This document shows positions 30,901 to 31,520 of a stretch of DNA of 31,520 nt, one piece after another. The notes under the pieces are model-generated. The model saw only the letters and a program-made list of their open reading frames with translations. It did no database searches and was not told the origin of the DNA. The stretch is taken from NCBI RefSeq assembly GCF_042432825.1, contig NZ_JBHLWN010000050.1, positions 1 through 31,520 on the forward strand. The letters are read 5' to 3'. The translations under genes were made by a program, and so were the position numbers. Every line of letters begins with the position of its first letter. Position 1 is the first letter of the stretch. The stretch is from Gordoniibacillus chartarius (lineage in GTDB: Bacteria > Bacillota > Bacilli > Paenibacillales > NBRC-103111).

Positions 30901-31356
30901 GGGGGCATCGCGACGGCGGATGTGCTCGGTATTTTCGGCAAGTACAACGTGTATATGGCCAACTACTGGCGGATGACCGGCTCCTCGGCGGCTTTGTATC
31001 CGTCCGCGGCGGTCAAAATGTACACGAACTACGACGGTCAAGGCGGCAAGTTCGGCGACACGAAGGTGAAGGCGGAGACGTCCGACACCGAGAACAGCTC
31101 GGTTTACGGCTCCGTGTACAAAGACAGCGACAACAATCTGCATTTGATCGTCATCAACAAAAATTTCGACCACGAGATGAATGCGCAGTTTGAGATCGAC
31201 GGGGGTACGGCGTACAAGTCGGCCCGCGTGTGGGCGTTCGACAGCGAGTCTCCGGCGATTACGGAACGGACCGGCGTAGCCTCGATTGCAGGAAACACGT
31301 TCACGCTGCAGCTGCCGAAGCTAACTGTTGCACATATCGTTCTTAGCGCGCAATAA
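27988..31356 (+). CDS. secreted multimodular GH44 glycoside hydrolase with CBM3 and FN3 modules
   Basis: A 1,122-residue exoenzyme for plant cell-wall glucan, xyloglucan or mannan. Signal peptide ends near AKSAYAAAA. Two related beta domains (about 50-145 and 165-285), each with a W-N-V-P-A motif and a G-x-Y-x-V strand, precede a cellulose-binding CBM3 (about 283-430). Two FN3 modules (436-601) follow, then the GH44 catalytic domain (605-1122). Likely catalytic residues are Glu788 (acid/base, GYELDNETALWP) and Glu961 (nucleophile, LAFTEYNYGG). A Gly/Asn-rich linker joins the first domains. The start is the ATG at 27988 with GGGAG 11 bp upstream; 27964 is possible. The catalytic module is C-terminal, whereas many GH44 enzymes carry it first. 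Confidence 0.93.
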   Translation: MKRSKMKHITKRAALLIATVALASSGTSVIMPAKSAYAAAAVQTGASTAASAAAGAAAPITVNVTSTVNANVLVDVEIFDAQLRKVHQMFIDNISLTANETKSVPFSWNVPATLAPGKYIVSLGVFGAGWSSPMYTWHAGAASIDVTASGGGNGGGTGGGSQNPDPAPTFTLSATAAPDSAAAGGKIAVDASVTAATYGDALVEVTLKRPDGSPAAPGSSFPASFGTGETKHFAVEWNVPADAPLGTYTVEIGAYNMDRTRTYSVNANAGSFTVKAAEQPNASPIKVQLQTGTSASTQMPTAAFRLVNTGKTAVNLADVKARYYFTADSEAALSSVDFWSTVAKSSVTAKFEAMPIPAADADTYLEIGFAQGAGMLQPGSSVIVSTWFHKDGWGSFNQTNDYSFNGKSDYTDSTTAPGYLGGKLAWGREPVLLDMPAAPTGIVSTPSDTQIALSWAPVEGATEYEIVADGTPIRVLGTSYTAEWLRPGTYHTFKVRTWKGTTSSVWSGTMKVRTTGEQQLPAPAGVRAEASEGAVKLSWKPLAETITGYEVEVDGTVLDVGMALSYEHGGLTAGSAHTYRVRAKDGSTLGPWSMPVRAQTPRVVNGPFDVRFTIDPSAERAPISPYIYGTNDELTGTENWTSRRMGGNRLSTFNWENNASNAGADYFYQSDAYIPWYYGGVMDRSKYDIPGLGATAFHDKVQSKGGYTLLTLQMAGYVAKDKDGTGVYETAPSSRWVEVKPAKNAPFSLTPDVTDGFVYMDEFVNMLTQKYGSAQTATGVKGYELDNETALWPVTHPYMHPGKTSGVEVLNKGAELAKAVKKVDPAAEIFGPVSYGFSEYLLMDNKAEWEQIKGSYAWYLDYYLDKMRIESEKAKQRLLDVLDLHWYPEATDGSVRVSDPYTPNTVDTYKARLQAPRSLWDASYREKGWIGDWYSEFLPLIPRLQQSIDQYNPGTKLAFTEYNYGGDDHFSGGIATADVLGIFGKYNVYMANYWRMTGSSAALYPSAAVKMYTNYDGQGGKFGDTKVKAETSDTENSSVYGSVYKDSDNNLHLIVINKNFDHEMNAQFEIDGGTAYKSARVWAFDSESPAITERTGVASIAGNTFTLQLPKLTVAHIVLSAQ

Positions 31357-31367
31357 GGTTTGGAATG

Positions 31368-31412
31368 AAGCCCCCGGCCCCGCTTGAAAGCGGCGGTCGG
31401 GGGCTTTTTATT
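31368..31412 (+). terminator. Rho-independent terminator of the GH44 gene
   Basis: AGCCCCCG at 31369 pairs with CGGGGGCT ending at 31405. Inner CGCTT/AAGCG closes the loop, and TTTTTATTT follows. It lies 12 bp after the stop codon. Confidence 0.92.
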
Positions 31413-31413
31413 T

Positions 31414-31520
31414 ATGGGGTTTTTGGATGGTTTTGGGATGGGTTTTGGGGTGGCATTTGGGGTGGCATTTGGGTGGTTTTTGGGTGGGTTTTGAGTGGTT
31501 TTTGGGTGGGTTTTGGGTGG
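31414..31520. repeat. degenerate G/T-rich tandem repeat running off the window
   Basis: Units of about 11-12 bases such as TTTTGGGTGGG and TTTGGGGTGGCA repeat nine or so times with almost no C or A on the plus strand. G-runs of 3-4 spaced by short loops could form G-quadruplexes. The array directly follows a terminator and is non-coding as far as seen. Its end lies outside the window. Confidence 0.85.

Noticed and set aside
31414..31520. G/T repeat considered as a telomere
   Set aside because: Units are irregular and follow an ordinary gene terminator. Paenibacillus chromosomes are circular, and the window end is an arbitrary cut.

Overview
The window looks like chromosomal DNA of a Paenibacillus-type member of the Bacillota. 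It is GC-rich, has strong GGAGG-type ribosome binding sites, S-layer homology (SLH) surface proteins, a LiaF/PspA/PspC envelope-stress operon and large secreted polysaccharide hydrolases. No rRNA, tRNA, CRISPR array or phage block was seen. The genus is an inference from gene content and protein style.

Left part (1-7150): a frameshifted 3' fragment of an MFS-like transporter; a LacI-family (MalR-like) repressor; a decayed, internally deleted IS3-family element; a GH15 glucoamylase-type enzyme; an HD-GYP protein; and a Crp/Fnr regulator. A CAAACGTTTG palindrome occurs in front of lacI, inside the GH15 gene and upstream of the HD-GYP gene. This suggests one local sugar regulon that the IS has split.

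Middle (7150-13300): mutY on the minus strand with a possible 49-codon gene behind it; a small membrane protein; a membrane protein plus a lipid-anchored cytochrome c; a broken DUF2691 gene; nadE-acpS on the minus strand; a GGDEF remnant; a bacilliredoxin with a palindrome at its promoter; and two small hydrophilic proteins, one carrying a calcium-loop motif.

13400-17240: a MacB/LolD-like ABC ATPase, its FtsX-like permease and a Cys-x-x-Cys lipoprotein form one plus-strand operon. It converges on a HupE/UreJ-type membrane protein with an EF-hand. A transition-metal function is plausible but not proven.

17263-24435: one 2,390-residue secreted protein with a lamin-tail domain, four OB-like folds, a PHP (CehA/McbA-type) metallohydrolase, an amidotransferase/GldG-like domain, three FN3 modules and three SLH domains. 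It is the most distinctive object here: a wall-anchored putative phosphoesterase with nucleic-acid-style accessory folds.

24654-31520: a Uma2-family nuclease-fold protein; a four-gene minus-strand envelope-stress operon (LiaF-like, PspA, PspC with a Gly/His-rich linker, PspA); a secreted GH44 enzyme with CBM3 and FN3 modules; and a G/T-rich degenerate repeat that runs off the window.
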